A stretch of DNA of 64,000 nt from Clostridiales bacterium. Its GTDB lineage: Bacteria; Bacillota; Clostridia; Oscillospirales; CAG-272. Shown piece by piece: positions 47,678 through 57,751 of the stretch. Each line of letters starts with the position of its first letter. Position 1 is the stretch's first letter. A model generated the notes under the pieces. That model made no database searches. It was given only the letters and a program-made list of their open reading frames with translations, and was not told the origin of the DNA. Position numbers and translations under genes: made by a program. The stretch covers positions 124,001 through 188,000 of the forward strand of contig JAAYHB010000021.1 in NCBI GenBank assembly GCA_012727435.1, in the 5' to 3' direction.

Positions 47678-48547
47678 ATGCCAGAGAGCATCGTGACTTG
47701 TATGAGTGTGTATATGAGATTTCCGGGCGGACGCAAAAAGGCCTTTACAATGAGCTATGACGACGGCGTGGAGACCGATATCAGGCTTATTGAAATTATG
47801 CGGAAAAACGGCCTTAAGGGGACCTTCAACATCAACAGCGGCTTATTTGCACCGGAGGGCACAGTTTATCCCCCGGAGAAGTTTGCCCGCAGGATGAGCC
47901 GCTCGGCGGCATATGATACATATGTCAACAGCGGCATGGAGATAGCCTGCCACGGGCTGACTCACGCTTACCTCGACCAGCTCCCGCCCGAGCTTGCCAC
48001 CTACGAAGTCCTGCGCGACAGGGAAAACCTTGAGGAAATGTTTGACAGGCAAATCCGCGGCATGGCATATGCCTACGGGCGGTTCAATGACAATGCCGTC
48101 GAGACCCTGAAAAAATGCGGAATAGCCTATTCGCGGACGGTTATCTCAACAAACAGCTTCGATATCCCCGGCGACTGGCACCGGCTCCCCGCGACATGCC
48201 ATCATAACTCGGACAAACTGACAGCCCTTGCCAAAAAGTTCCTCGAAAAGTCCCCGACCGGCGACCCCTGGCTTTTCTACCTCTGGGGGCACAGCTATGA
48301 GTTTGAGCGGGACAACAACTGGGCCTTGATTGAAGAGTTTGCCTCATATATCGGCGGGCAGAGCGATATCTGGTACTGCACGAATATCGAATTGTACGAC
48401 TATATTGCGGCATACAGGGCGCTGAAGTTCAGCGTCAACGGCAAGATTGTCTTCAATCCGACCGCAATGCCGGTTTGCTTTGAGATGAATATGAATAAGA
48501 AGATTTATACCATATCGCCCGGGGAAACCGTCAGGATTTCCGATTGA
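47678..48547 (+). CDS. Polysaccharide deacetylase family protein
   Basis: KKAFTMSYDDGVETD, GTFNINSG, IACHGLTHAYLDQL. Confidence 0.88.
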   Translation: MPESIVTCMSVYMRFPGGRKKAFTMSYDDGVETDIRLIEIMRKNGLKGTFNINSGLFAPEGTVYPPEKFARRMSRSAAYDTYVNSGMEIACHGLTHAYLDQLPPELATYEVLRDRENLEEMFDRQIRGMAYAYGRFNDNAVETLKKCGIAYSRTVISTNSFDIPGDWHRLPATCHHNSDKLTALAKKFLEKSPTGDPWLFYLWGHSYEFERDNNWALIEEFASYIGGQSDIWYCTNIELYDYIAAYRALKFSVNGKIVFNPTAMPVCFEMNMNKKIYTISPGETVRISD

Positions 48548-48573
48548 TTTCCGGGCAATACCGAGGTGTTGAC

Positions 48574-49365
48574 ATGAAAATCGAAGTAGCGGCGCATCGC
48601 GGCAATATGGCGCTCTTCCCCGAAAACACGCTCCCGGCGTTCCGCTCGGCGTGTGAGATCGGCGTTGACATGATAGAGCTCGACCTCCATATGACAAAGG
48701 ACGGCGAAATAATAATCGCTCATGACAGTGATTTTTTGCGCACCGCCGACAATCTCGGAAAAATACATGAGATGACTCTGGCCGAAATCAAAAAAATCGA
48801 TGTCGGCAGAAAGCGCGGGGAGGAATTTGCCGGTTACAGTGTTCCGACACTTGAAGAATTTCTTGATCTGATGAAGCAGATCGGGCAGAATGTGGCCTTC
48901 AATTTTGAATTCAAGGACTATATTCACGTGCTTGGCAGCGGGTTTGCGTGTAAAAGCGCCGACCGCGCGATAGGCCTTATTGACGAGTACGGGCTCTGGG
49001 ACAGGTCTGTTGCCAACAGCTTTGACGGCAGGCTGCTTGAATACATAGAAAAGAAATACGACGGCCGCTTCCGCCTGCATGGTTTTTACCCGTATGAAAT
49101 CGGGGGCAATACCAAGGCAAGGCTCTACTGCGCCTGCCTGTTCAATCAGCGTATTGTTGACGGCAAATGGGTGCGCGGCGACTCCCCGGTAAACCCCGCC
49201 GAGGATTTTGATAGAGTGAAGGCCGACGGCATTCACCCGTGGGTGGGTGCCGGAGTGCGCACCGAAACCGACGTCCTGCTGGCGGTTGAGCGCGGAGCCG
49301 AGCTCTTTACAAGCAACGACCCTGCCGGGCTCATCGGGATTCTGAAAAAGCACGGGTTGAGGTAA
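48574..49365 (+). CDS. Glycerophosphodiester phosphodiesterase family protein
   Basis: AAHRGNMALFPENTLPAFRSACEIGVDMIELDLHMTKDGEIIIAHD. Confidence 0.93.
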   Translation: MKIEVAAHRGNMALFPENTLPAFRSACEIGVDMIELDLHMTKDGEIIIAHDSDFLRTADNLGKIHEMTLAEIKKIDVGRKRGEEFAGYSVPTLEEFLDLMKQIGQNVAFNFEFKDYIHVLGSGFACKSADRAIGLIDEYGLWDRSVANSFDGRLLEYIEKKYDGRFRLHGFYPYEIGGNTKARLYCACLFNQRIVDGKWVRGDSPVNPAEDFDRVKADGIHPWVGAGVRTETDVLLAVERGAELFTSNDPAGLIGILKKHGLR

Positions 49366-49369
49366 AGAT

Positions 49370-49690
49370 ATGGGCAAATACGGAATGCTCATGACCACAT
49401 TTGCAAATAAAGAGCAGGCAGAACCTGTGATAAACGAGATTATCAGATGCGGGCTGGCGGCTTGCGTTCAGGAAATACCGATAAAGAGCCATTACACATG
49501 GAAGGGCGAGCTTTGCCACGACGACGAGGTTTTGGTGCTGTTCAAAACCAGAGGGGATCTGTATCCCGAACTCGAGCGAAAACTCCTTGAGCTTCATCCG
49601 TATGATACGCCCGAAATCCTGTTTTTGGATGCAGAAAAAGGGAGTGTCGCATATCTGTCCTGGATAGACGAGCAGACACGCGAAAAATAA
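49370..49690 (+). CDS. cutA: Divalent-cation tolerance protein
   Basis: LAACVQEIPIKSHYTWKGEL, HPYDTPEILFLD. Confidence 0.93.
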   Translation: MGKYGMLMTTFANKEQAEPVINEIIRCGLAACVQEIPIKSHYTWKGELCHDDEVLVLFKTRGDLYPELERKLLELHPYDTPEILFLDAEKGSVAYLSWIDEQTREK

Positions 49691-49983
49691 ACACGAAAAC
49701 CCGACATATTCAAGGTGTGTTGAGCCTGTTGCCCGCTGCCCAACACAGATCGCACCCCTTCCGCTGCCTTTTGCCGATGTTTTGCATTACAGCGGCCGGC
49801 GCAGACAGCAAAACCTTTTTCGTGTGCGGTAAATAATAGAAATGTGCAAAATTATGTGGCAGAAACCTTTAAGATTACATGGTGGGATTCTTCTCAATAC
49901 TTGACAAAAACATGTAACAAGTATAATATTTATATTAGGAGAAACCCCAAGGGGTAACATTTGTCTGAAAGGAAGGGGCCAAA

Positions 49984-51459
49984 ATGAAAATCAGGGTAGC
50001 AGCTTTTATTCTTACCCTACTTATGTTCGTCGCTGCAGCAGGCTGCACAACGAACAAGGAAACCGACACCGACACCAGCGTCCCGACAGCCTCAGATATC
50101 AACGAGGAAACCACAACCGACAACACCCCGGTGTTCCCGGATGCCGACTATGACGGAGCAGGTTTTGTCGTTTACGCAAGGTCCTCAGACGCCGGCTCAT
50201 ATAAAGGAATGTACATAGTCAGCGACAATGTTGTCGACACAATGTCCGAAGCGGTTTATCTGCGCAACCTTGCGGTCGAGGAAAAGTACGATGTAAAAAT
50301 ATCTACAATGGAGGAAGACAATCCTTACGAAAAAATCCGCGCTTATCTCCAATCAGGGGATGTCCCGTTTGACCTCGTGCTTGACCGGCGCAGCTATCTG
50401 GGGTCGCTCGCGCAGGAGGGCTGCTTTTATAATTTCAACCACCTCGAGCATGTGGATTTCACACAGAAATACTGGGATGCAAACTGCGCCCGGGACTACG
50501 AGGTTGCGGGCAAGCTCTTCTTTATGGCCAACGATATCAGCGTGAGCAACCTTGCCGGGGCACGCTTCTTCTATTTCAACAAGCAGCTGATAGCAGACTA
50601 CAACCTTGAGGATCCTTATGACCTGGTACATAACAATAAATGGACCCTCGACAAGTTTCTCAGCATGGTTCAGTCGGTATCAACCGATAATGGTGACGGA
50701 GTGTGGAACGCCGCAGACACCTACGGGCTGTTAGCCGAGGAGGGAGCATCAAACGGAAACATAATGCACCTTCTGGTGGGCTGCGGAATTAAATTCGTCG
50801 AGAAAAATCCCGACGGCACACTGACCACCAATGCATACAACGAAAAAACCCTCGATATCATGTCAAAAGTGGCAAGCGTGCTGCTCAACAATAATTATTC
50901 AATCACATATCAGCAAGCTTCAGCAGGCGCCGACACCTCGAATTTTGCAAATATTTATGACTACGGCCGCTCACTGTTTACACAGGACCATTTCCTCTTT
51001 ATTCAGGGCAATATGGGCGTCGCCCATCAATTCAAGGATATGAAATCCGACTACGGCGTGCTGCCCAACCCCAAGTATGACGAGGCCCAGGAAAGCTATT
51101 ATCACAAGATGGACAAATATTCGCTTATCTGGGCGATACCCAACTGCAACATGGACTACGAAAGGGTGGGCATCATCATGGAGTACTGGGCATATCAGTC
51201 AAGCCTGACTGTCATGCCGGCGTATTATGAGATTACAATAAAGACCAAGCGGGTTCACGAGGAAACCGCCTCGCAGATGCTCGACCTTATAAAGAGCACT
51301 ATTTTATACGACCTCTCGGAACCCTACGGCACAAACGTCGCAAGTATTCTCTACAACGGCTATACCTCGGGCAACCTGGCCTCTTCCTGGTCGTCAAACA
51401 AAAAATTAATCGACAAGGCGCTCATGGACCTGTATGACAAAATCACGAGCCTCGACTGA
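49984..51459 (+). CDS. Extracellular solute-binding lipoprotein
   Basis: Lipobox VAAAGCTTN; DPYDLVHNNKWTLDKFLSM, paralogue of 46039-47532. Confidence 0.85.
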   Translation: MKIRVAAFILTLLMFVAAAGCTTNKETDTDTSVPTASDINEETTTDNTPVFPDADYDGAGFVVYARSSDAGSYKGMYIVSDNVVDTMSEAVYLRNLAVEEKYDVKISTMEEDNPYEKIRAYLQSGDVPFDLVLDRRSYLGSLAQEGCFYNFNHLEHVDFTQKYWDANCARDYEVAGKLFFMANDISVSNLAGARFFYFNKQLIADYNLEDPYDLVHNNKWTLDKFLSMVQSVSTDNGDGVWNAADTYGLLAEEGASNGNIMHLLVGCGIKFVEKNPDGTLTTNAYNEKTLDIMSKVASVLLNNNYSITYQQASAGADTSNFANIYDYGRSLFTQDHFLFIQGNMGVAHQFKDMKSDYGVLPNPKYDEAQESYYHKMDKYSLIWAIPNCNMDYERVGIIMEYWAYQSSLTVMPAYYEITIKTKRVHEETASQMLDLIKSTILYDLSEPYGTNVASILYNGYTSGNLASSWSSNKKLIDKALMDLYDKITSLD

Positions 51460-51645
51460 TTCAAACGGGCGCAGGGCCCTGTGTGCCCCGCGCTCCTGCC
51501 GCCAATGAATATACTATACCCCCGGACGACACCGGGGGTAATTTTGGTCGCGTATGTTTTTTACCTGAACTCGGGCAAATATTTATTGGTTTAATCTTGC
51601 CATAAGGATGTTTCTTCAATGTAATTAAGTCAAGAGAGGACAAGG

Positions 51646-51714
51646 GGCAAGGTCTTCAGAAGGGAAATGGGCATGAGCCCGCAGGAGTACCGGCGGCTAA
51701 AACAAAAATATTAG
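51646..51714 (+). pseudogene. C-terminal remnant of an AraC-family regulator
   Basis: In-frame GKVFRREMGMSPQEYRRLKQKY-stop, typical AraC C-terminus, with no upstream ORF. Confidence 0.65.
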
Positions 51715-51726
51715 GGAGGAGAACAA

Positions 51727-52731
51727 ATGTTTCCTGCAGAGTACGAGCTTTGTCTGATGCGCAAAACAACGCCGTCCTTGCGTTATTCCAAAAGCGAGGA
51801 CTTCCTTACATGGCAAAAAAATGCCCGCGCAAAACTGCGCGAACTTCTCGGACTTGATAAAATGGGGTTTTGTGAGCCGCTTGTTCACGATTTTAAGAAA
51901 ACCGGGGAGTTGGCCTTTGAGGAGTACACATTTTCGGTAGAAACCGAGCCCGGCTTCCTTGTTCCCTGCCACTTCTGCCTGCCGCAGAACGCCAGGGCAA
52001 AAAACCCGCTGGTCATCTGCCTGCAGGGCCACACTACCGGGGCGCATATTTCTCTGGGCCGGGCGGTTTATCCGGGAGACAAAGGATACATTGAGGGCGG
52101 CGACCGGGACTTTGCGCTTCAGGTATTACGCGAAGGATATTGTGCGCTTGTCATTGAAATGCGCGGCTTCGGCGCCCTGGGCGGCACTCCCAAAGGTCCT
52201 GCCTGTCACATACCCGCAATGGCTGCGCTGCTGCTCGGAAGGACTATGCTCGGCGAGAGGGTTTGGGACGTCTCGCGCGTGCTCGACGCCGTATTAAACC
52301 GCTTTGATTGCATTGACCCTTCAGATATATACTGCATGGGAAACTCCGGCGGCGGGACGGTGACGTATTATGCCGCCTGCATGGATGAGCGCATAACCCT
52401 TGCAATGCCTTCCTGCTCGGTGTGTACATACCGTGACTCGATTGCCACAATAAGGCACTGCGTCTGCAACTTCATCCCGAAAATTGCAGAGTATTTCGAT
52501 ATGGGGGACCTTGCAGGACTTATCGCACCGCGAAAGCTGGTTGTCGTTCATGGTATAAATGACGAGATTTTCCCGAAGGAAGGGGTGTTTGAGGCTTATG
52601 AGACAATTAAGAAAATGTATGAAGCAGCCGGCGCCCCCGACAACTGCCGGCTTGTAACCGGCCCGGCGGGACACAGGTTTTATGCCGATGCTGCGTGGGC
52701 GACAGTAAAGGAAATGATATCCGGCGGATAA
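51727..52731 (+). CDS. Alpha/beta hydrolase, acetyl-xylan-esterase/dienelactone-hydrolase-like
   Basis: LQGHTTGAH, GNSGGGTVTYYAA nucleophile elbow, VVHGINDEIFP, PAGHRFY. Confidence 0.85.
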   Translation: MFPAEYELCLMRKTTPSLRYSKSEDFLTWQKNARAKLRELLGLDKMGFCEPLVHDFKKTGELAFEEYTFSVETEPGFLVPCHFCLPQNARAKNPLVICLQGHTTGAHISLGRAVYPGDKGYIEGGDRDFALQVLREGYCALVIEMRGFGALGGTPKGPACHIPAMAALLLGRTMLGERVWDVSRVLDAVLNRFDCIDPSDIYCMGNSGGGTVTYYAACMDERITLAMPSCSVCTYRDSIATIRHCVCNFIPKIAEYFDMGDLAGLIAPRKLVVVHGINDEIFPKEGVFEAYETIKKMYEAAGAPDNCRLVTGPAGHRFYADAAWATVKEMISGG

Positions 52732-52816
52732 GCAGTTTTGTCGTCATTTGCGCGTTGTCAATAAAAACCGAGGCTTATTCCGGGCTGACAAGCCACGGAA
52801 CAAGCCTCTTTTTTGT

Positions 52817-52892
52817 TGGTCGGAGTGACTGGATTCGAACCAGCGGCCTCAACATCCCAAATGTCGCGCGCTACCAACTGCGCTACACCCCG
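52817..52892 (-). tRNA. tRNA-Pro (TGG), CCA encoded
   Basis: Minus-strand CGGGGTG...CACTCCG acceptor, anticodon loop TTTGGGA, T-arm CTGGTTCGAATCCAG. Confidence 0.92.
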
Positions 52893-53008
52893 AGCATCAG
52901 TGCGTACTTGCGCGCGAAGTCATTATATCAAATAAACGCCGGAATGTCAATATTATTGCGGGCGATTGACAAACCGGCGCCGAGGTGGTAGTATAGAGCC
53001 GGATTATT

Positions 53009-53677
53009 ATGTCGATGGAGGGGAAATGCATGTCGGCGAAAAAGAAAGAAAAAAAAGAAAAGAAAGAAAAGCTGAAAGAGGTTGTCAGCGTGACGCGCGA
53101 GGTCGGCGAGAAGGTTGAAAAACGCTCAAAGAGCTTCTGGCAGGAGTTTAAAAAGTTTGCTGTCCGGGGGAATATAGTAGATCTGGCGGTTGCTGTGGTC
53201 ATCGGCTCGGCATTCAATAAAATAGTCAGCACGCTTGTGTCAAGCATAATCACACCGCTTACCGGGCTGCTGCTGCGCACCGGAGACCTGTCGGGGCTCA
53301 AATGGGTGCTTGTGCCCGAGGTGCCGGCCGACGAGGTGGCGGGGATTGAGGGAACGCCCGAGGTGGCGGTGACCTACGGGCTGTTTTGGCAGAGCTTGAT
53401 TGACTTTTTGATAATCTCGCTGACAATATTCGTGATTGTCAAAATCCTCACCAAAATCAGGGAGGGGATAAACCGCAAGGAAACCGAAGCAGCTCTGGCA
53501 AAAGCCCGTGCCGAAGAGGAAAAGAAAAAGGCTGAGGAGGAGAAAAGGAAGGCCGAGGAGGAGCGGATCAACAAAATCAGAAGCGAGTTTGTTGCCGACG
53601 TGGCAGCTCAAACCGAGTTGCTTGCCGAAATCCGGGACATTATGCAGCGCCTTGAGAACAAACCGGCCGAAAAATAG
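53009..53677 (+). CDS. mscL: Large-conductance mechanosensitive channel with charged terminal extensions
   Basis: [37 protein letters not shown] core; Lys-rich N-terminus and long coiled-coil C-terminus. Confidence 0.93.
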   Translation: MSMEGKCMSAKKKEKKEKKEKLKEVVSVTREVGEKVEKRSKSFWQEFKKFAVRGNIVDLAVAVVIGSAFNKIVSTLVSSIITPLTGLLLRTGDLSGLKWVLVPEVPADEVAGIEGTPEVAVTYGLFWQSLIDFLIISLTIFVIVKILTKIREGINRKETEAALAKARAEEEKKKAEEEKRKAEEERINKIRSEFVADVAAQTELLAEIRDIMQRLENKPAEK

Positions 53678-53712
53678 AAAAAGGGGGAAATCCCCTTTTT
53701 TCTTGCGGTCGC

Positions 53713-54390
53713 TTATACGTCGTTGAAGGTCAGGAGTTCGAACATCGAGCCGACCCTGCTCTTCCCCTTTCCCCGCGGCTCCTTCTTTGCATCATCTGCC
53801 GGTTGTCCGGTGTCGGTTGCTTCGGCTTTTTCGGGGGAGCCGGCATCGCTCTCGTCTTTTTTTTCTTCAGGCTCTACCGTGTCGGCATCTAACTCCATGC
53901 GAACCTGCCGGGATGCCGCCGCGCCGCCCTTTTTCAGCTCGTCGCATTTGGCCTTGAGGGAGTTTATGCGTGCCTCGTATTTTTCTTTCATTATTTGAAT
54001 GCGCTCTTCATCCTTTTCCTTTTGTATTGAGGCTGCCGACTCGTATTTTTCCTTCTGTGCTGCAATTTCTGCCTCGTACTTCTCTTTTTGAGCCTCGAGC
54101 TTTGACTCAAGCTTACTAATGTTATCTGCAAGCCTGGCATTTTCCTCTTTGAGCTTTTCAAATTCCTCGTCGGCAGTGCCGCGTTCTTTAGCCGCCATGT
54201 CGCGCTCTGAGCAAAATTCAAGCGCGCAAAGCAGTATCGCCTCGCTTTTTGTAATCCGGGGGCTGCGCAGGCAGATTTCGCGGATTCTGCGGTCCACCTT
54301 GTTTACTATCGCCTCAACCTCTTCGGCAGTTGCATCGCTCAGGATATTCATTTCAATATCGGCGACAGTGATTTTGTACTTTTGTTTCAT
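53713..54390 (-). CDS. ZapA-like cell division protein with extended coiled coil
   Basis: KYKITVADIEMNILSDATAEEVEAIVNKVDRRIREI N-terminal ZapA pattern. Confidence 0.8.
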   Translation of the reverse strand: MKQKYKITVADIEMNILSDATAEEVEAIVNKVDRRIREICLRSPRITKSEAILLCALEFCSERDMAAKERGTADEEFEKLKEENARLADNISKLESKLEAQKEKYEAEIAAQKEKYESAASIQKEKDEERIQIMKEKYEARINSLKAKCDELKKGGAAASRQVRMELDADTVEPEEKKDESDAGSPEKAEATDTGQPADDAKKEPRGKGKSRVGSMFELLTFNDV

Positions 54391-54637
54391 TTTCTCCTCC
54401 GGTTTGTAAGATTCGGCCGGGCGGCGTTTTGAGATATCCTCTGATATTTAATTATAATACAAAACCAAATAAAAATAAAGTGTTTTTTTGTAAAAAATCA
54501 CATGGTGATAAAGATAAAATCAACATATAGTATTATTTATGCTTTTCGTGACTCAAAATGTGGCCCGGCAGGGCGGCCCCGCTTGTTTTTAACAGCGGCT
54601 ATGAAGCAAAACCTGCATTTTTTAATATATTTTCATC

Positions 54638-54666
54638 TTGACAAACCGGCCCCTTTTTGATATAAT
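54638..54666 (+). promoter_or_regulatory. Promoter of tRNA-Gln
   Basis: TTGACA-17-TATAAT. Confidence 0.7.
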
Positions 54667-54688
54667 ACGCCTTGCCTGAAGAATATTT

Positions 54689-54764
54689 TGCGGCATCGCC
54701 AAGCGGTAAGGCAACGGACTCTGACTCCGTCATTACCTAGGTTCGAATCCTAGTGCCGCAGCCA
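54689..54764 (+). tRNA. tRNA-Gln (CTG), CCA encoded
   Basis: TGCGGCA/TGCCGCA acceptor, anticodon loop CTCTGAC, T-arm TAGGTTCGAATCCTA. Confidence 0.92.
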
Positions 54765-54817
54765 AAAGAAGCGGGGGACAGTTTTGTCCCCCGCTTTACT
54801 TGTGGCCACTCTTTTTG

Positions 54818-54890
54818 TGGGGCTCTGCCCCACACCCCGCTTAAACCCCTTTTTGAAAAATGGGTTTAAGAATCCCCAAAAACTTAAAAA
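54818..54890 (+). repeat. Dispersed intergenic double-hairpin repeat, copy C
   Basis: CTTAAACCCCTTTTTGAAAAATGGGTTTAAG with compensatory stem changes relative to copies A and B. Confidence 0.75.
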
Positions 54891-54973
54891 CCAGATTTCA
54901 AATTAAGTAGTGAGGTGCCTGCTTCCCGCGCCAAAACCGGGGCGCTGTGTGCCATGACCGGGCAAATATCTGT

Positions 54974-56302
54974 TCATTTGACAACCTTGTTAATCTTCTT
55001 TTCAGCGGCGCGAAGCAATGCCTCCCGCTCATTAGGCAGTTTTCCGTCAATCACCTCATCGAGCAGCTCCGAGAGCAGCTTCCCGATCCTTCGACCCGGC
55101 CTCATGCCGAGCCTTATCAAATCCTCCCCGTCAATCGCAAGCTCGCTCAACGAAAGGCAGCACCCCGCACTCAGCACACCTTCAAGCAGCACCCCGGCTG
55201 TCGTGATTTTCTCAAGTTCAGCCTGAGCATTTCCGGATTTTTGCGCCAAGGCGGCACGGCGCAGGCTAAGGAGCCGGCGGGTATTTTGCTCCCCGAGCGA
55301 GGCCAACAACCGGCGCATTTCTCTCTCGTTTCCGGGTATTTCGGTATGGTAAGCCCGTATCAAGCATTTTACGGTTGAAATTGTGCGGTTGTCGGCGCGC
55401 AGCCGCCGCAGGACAGTCTCGGAAAGCTCGGCGCCATGGTCCTCGTGCCCCTGAGAACACCCGCCCTGCTGCTCCCAGGCACCGCAGGCAGCGATACCGT
55501 GGAAAAAGAGCGCAAGCCGCACATAAACATCCCCCCGCTCCTCGGCGGCAACAGCCCTGACAGAACGGGTGTATATATCAAGAGCGTTTTGCTCAAGCCC
55601 CTCTGCCGGTCTTATTTCGGGAATGAACTCGCTGATGACATCACGAAATTCAAGCAGCACCCGCCCGGCACCCGGACCGGTTATAAGCCTGAAAAACTCG
55701 TCGCGCACCCGCTCGGCCGCAATGTTTTTCAGAAGGCTGCGGTTCTCATGTATGCTGCGGGCAGTATCGGGTTCAATCGAAAAATCGAGCACAGAGGCAA
55801 AACGCAGGGCGCGCAGAATCCGCAGCCCGTCCTCGTGAAATCGCAGGTCGGGGCTTCCGACGCACCGGACGACCTTCTGCTCAATATCCTCCCTGCCTCC
55901 GAATATGTCGACAAGGCCATACCCGGGGGCGTATGCCATTGCATTTATGGTGAAGTCGCGCCTCGAGAGGTCGTCGCGAAGGTTTCGTGTGAAGTAGACC
56001 TCGGAGGGGCGGCGGTTGTCCTCATATTTTCCGTCGACTCGGTAGGTGGTGACCTCAAAACTCCTGCCGCCGGAGACAACCGTGAGTGTGCCGTGTTTGA
56101 TTCCGGTTTCAATTATCCGAAGCCCGGCAAAGCATTCTTTCATCTGCTCGGGGGTGGCGTTTGTGGTGATATCCCAGTCGTGCGGCGGGGTGCCGCGCAG
56201 GATATCGCGCACGCATCCGCCTACAAAAAAGGCCTCAAACCCGCGCGACACAAGCCGGTCAAAAACACTTACGGCCTCTTTGGGTATTACATCGAAGTTC
56301 AT
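54974..56302 (-). CDS. cca: CCA tRNA nucleotidyltransferase
   Basis: FFVGGCVRDILRGTPPHDWDITTNATPEQ, RRDFTINAMAY, DGLRILRALRFAS; start at MNFDVIP. Confidence 0.95.
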   Translation of the reverse strand: MNFDVIPKEAVSVFDRLVSRGFEAFFVGGCVRDILRGTPPHDWDITTNATPEQMKECFAGLRIIETGIKHGTLTVVSGGRSFEVTTYRVDGKYEDNRRPSEVYFTRNLRDDLSRRDFTINAMAYAPGYGLVDIFGGREDIEQKVVRCVGSPDLRFHEDGLRILRALRFASVLDFSIEPDTARSIHENRSLLKNIAAERVRDEFFRLITGPGAGRVLLEFRDVISEFIPEIRPAEGLEQNALDIYTRSVRAVAAEERGDVYVRLALFFHGIAACGAWEQQGGCSQGHEDHGAELSETVLRRLRADNRTISTVKCLIRAYHTEIPGNEREMRRLLASLGEQNTRRLLSLRRAALAQKSGNAQAELEKITTAGVLLEGVLSAGCCLSLSELAIDGEDLIRLGMRPGRRIGKLLSELLDEVIDGKLPNEREALLRAAEKKINKVVK

Positions 56303-56488
56303 GCTCAAAACCTCTGTTCCGAAATCACTGTCACAACCCGGCCAACAGATAATCTGCAGGTTTTCGGGTAAGGTTTCATGTTTATTATAAAGCATCCCAG
56401 GGAATTTTAAAAGCCCGTGCGGTATTTTAACGCGAGTTTTCCGAAACAAAAAAGGCGGCCCCCCTGGAAAGAGGCCGTCCTGATAGGT

Positions 56489-57751
56489 TTATATTTCAGA
56501 AAGTGCAGCGGCTGACTTAATCAGCTCTTCGGTGATTTTGACTCTGTTCTCGTACAGCTTTTTCTGCAACGGGTTGAACTTTGCAATCGCCTCGGTGTCA
56601 TGTACGCCGGTTTTGCGGTATTTGCGGTAAACCGAGTCGACATTGATGGCGTCCCAGATGTCCATCGAGGTTATTTTGCCGTCATGCACGCAGATGCAGC
56701 GGTTGGCTTTGTTTGCGGCGATAAGGTCAACCGCAAGCTCGCCCATCCGCGACGCGGTCACCCGGTCGTAAACCGTCGGGCTGCCGCCTCTTGCCACATG
56801 GGCAAAGCGGGCAAATTTGGTCTCAATGTATTCGTCCTTGAAACGGACATCGCCTGTCTCGGCATAATATCTTGCAAACTCCTCACGCGAGCGGCGCTGC
56901 AGCTTTGTGCGGAACTGCTCGCCGTAGGAGCTTATGTAGTTTTCATCTGCAATCTTCGCAAGGTCATGCCCGCTGATTTTGCCGCCCAAATATTTTTCGG
57001 CAGCGGTGTCAAGTGCGGCTTTCCTCACTTCGTCGGTGAGGCTCGTATCAAAGGCGCCCTCGGCAAATATTACAAGGAAGCTGCGCTTTCCTTTCTTACG
57101 GGCTTCAATCATTTTATCTATAACCCGGTCGGCGTCGAAAGCCTCGGGAGCCTCGGGAATGGCAACCGCCGAAGCACCGACGGCAAGTGCCGTCATGAGT
57201 GCAATTTGCCCGCAGTTGCGGCCCATAACCTCAATGACATTGCAGCGTTGATGCGAATTGCAGGTATCACGCAGCGCGTCGGCCATTTCTATTGTGTTGC
57301 GCAGCGCGGTGTCAAAACCGAGCGTGTATTCGGTTGAGGTTATGTCGTTGTCTATTGTCGAGGGTATGCCGATACAGGGGATGTTGCTGTGTTTGAGCAG
57401 ATCAAGGCCGCCGCGAAAGCTCCCGTCGCCACCGGCAATCACCAGGGCGTCGATACCTTCTTCCTGCATATTCTTGGCGGCAATTTTGACAACACTCTCC
57501 TGCCTGAACTCGTCAAACCTTGCCGAATTGAGTATAGTGCCTCCGCGGTTGATGATGTTTTCGACATCTTCAGCGCGCAGCACGCGGAAATCCCCGGGAC
57601 GGCGGTAGGTCATACCTAAAAAACCGTCCATGATTCCGACAGTTTCAATATTATATTTTCTTGCGGCAAGCACGACGGCACGCACCGTGGCGTTCATGGC
57701 CTGGCAGTCGCCGCCGCTTGTTATAACAGCGATTCTTTTAACCTTTGACAT
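56489..57751 (-). CDS. pfkA: 6-phosphofructokinase with an internal insertion
   Basis: ITSGGDCQAMNATVRAVV, IAGGDGSFRG, GIPSTIDNDI, EVMGRNCG. Confidence 0.93.
   Translation of the reverse strand: MSKVKRIAVITSGGDCQAMNATVRAVVLAARKYNIETVGIMDGFLGMTYRRPGDFRVLRAEDVENIINRGGTILNSARFDEFRQESVVKIAAKNMQEEGIDALVIAGGDGSFRGGLDLLKHSNIPCIGIPSTIDNDITSTEYTLGFDTALRNTIEMADALRDTCNSHQRCNVIEVMGRNCGQIALMTALAVGASAVAIPEAPEAFDADRVIDKMIEARKKGKRSFLVIFAEGAFDTSLTDEVRKAALDTAAEKYLGGKISGHDLAKIADENYISSYGEQFRTKLQRRSREEFARYYAETGDVRFKDEYIETKFARFAHVARGGSPTVYDRVTASRMGELAVDLIAANKANRCICVHDGKITSMDIWDAINVDSVYRKYRKTGVHDTEAIAKFNPLQKKLYENRVKITEELIKSAAALSEI

Noticed and set aside
48505-49398. 297-aa minus-strand ORF
   Set aside because: Shadow of the GDPD gene on the plus strand
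55436-56371. 311-aa plus-strand ORF
   Set aside because: Shadow of cca; no domain or start signals
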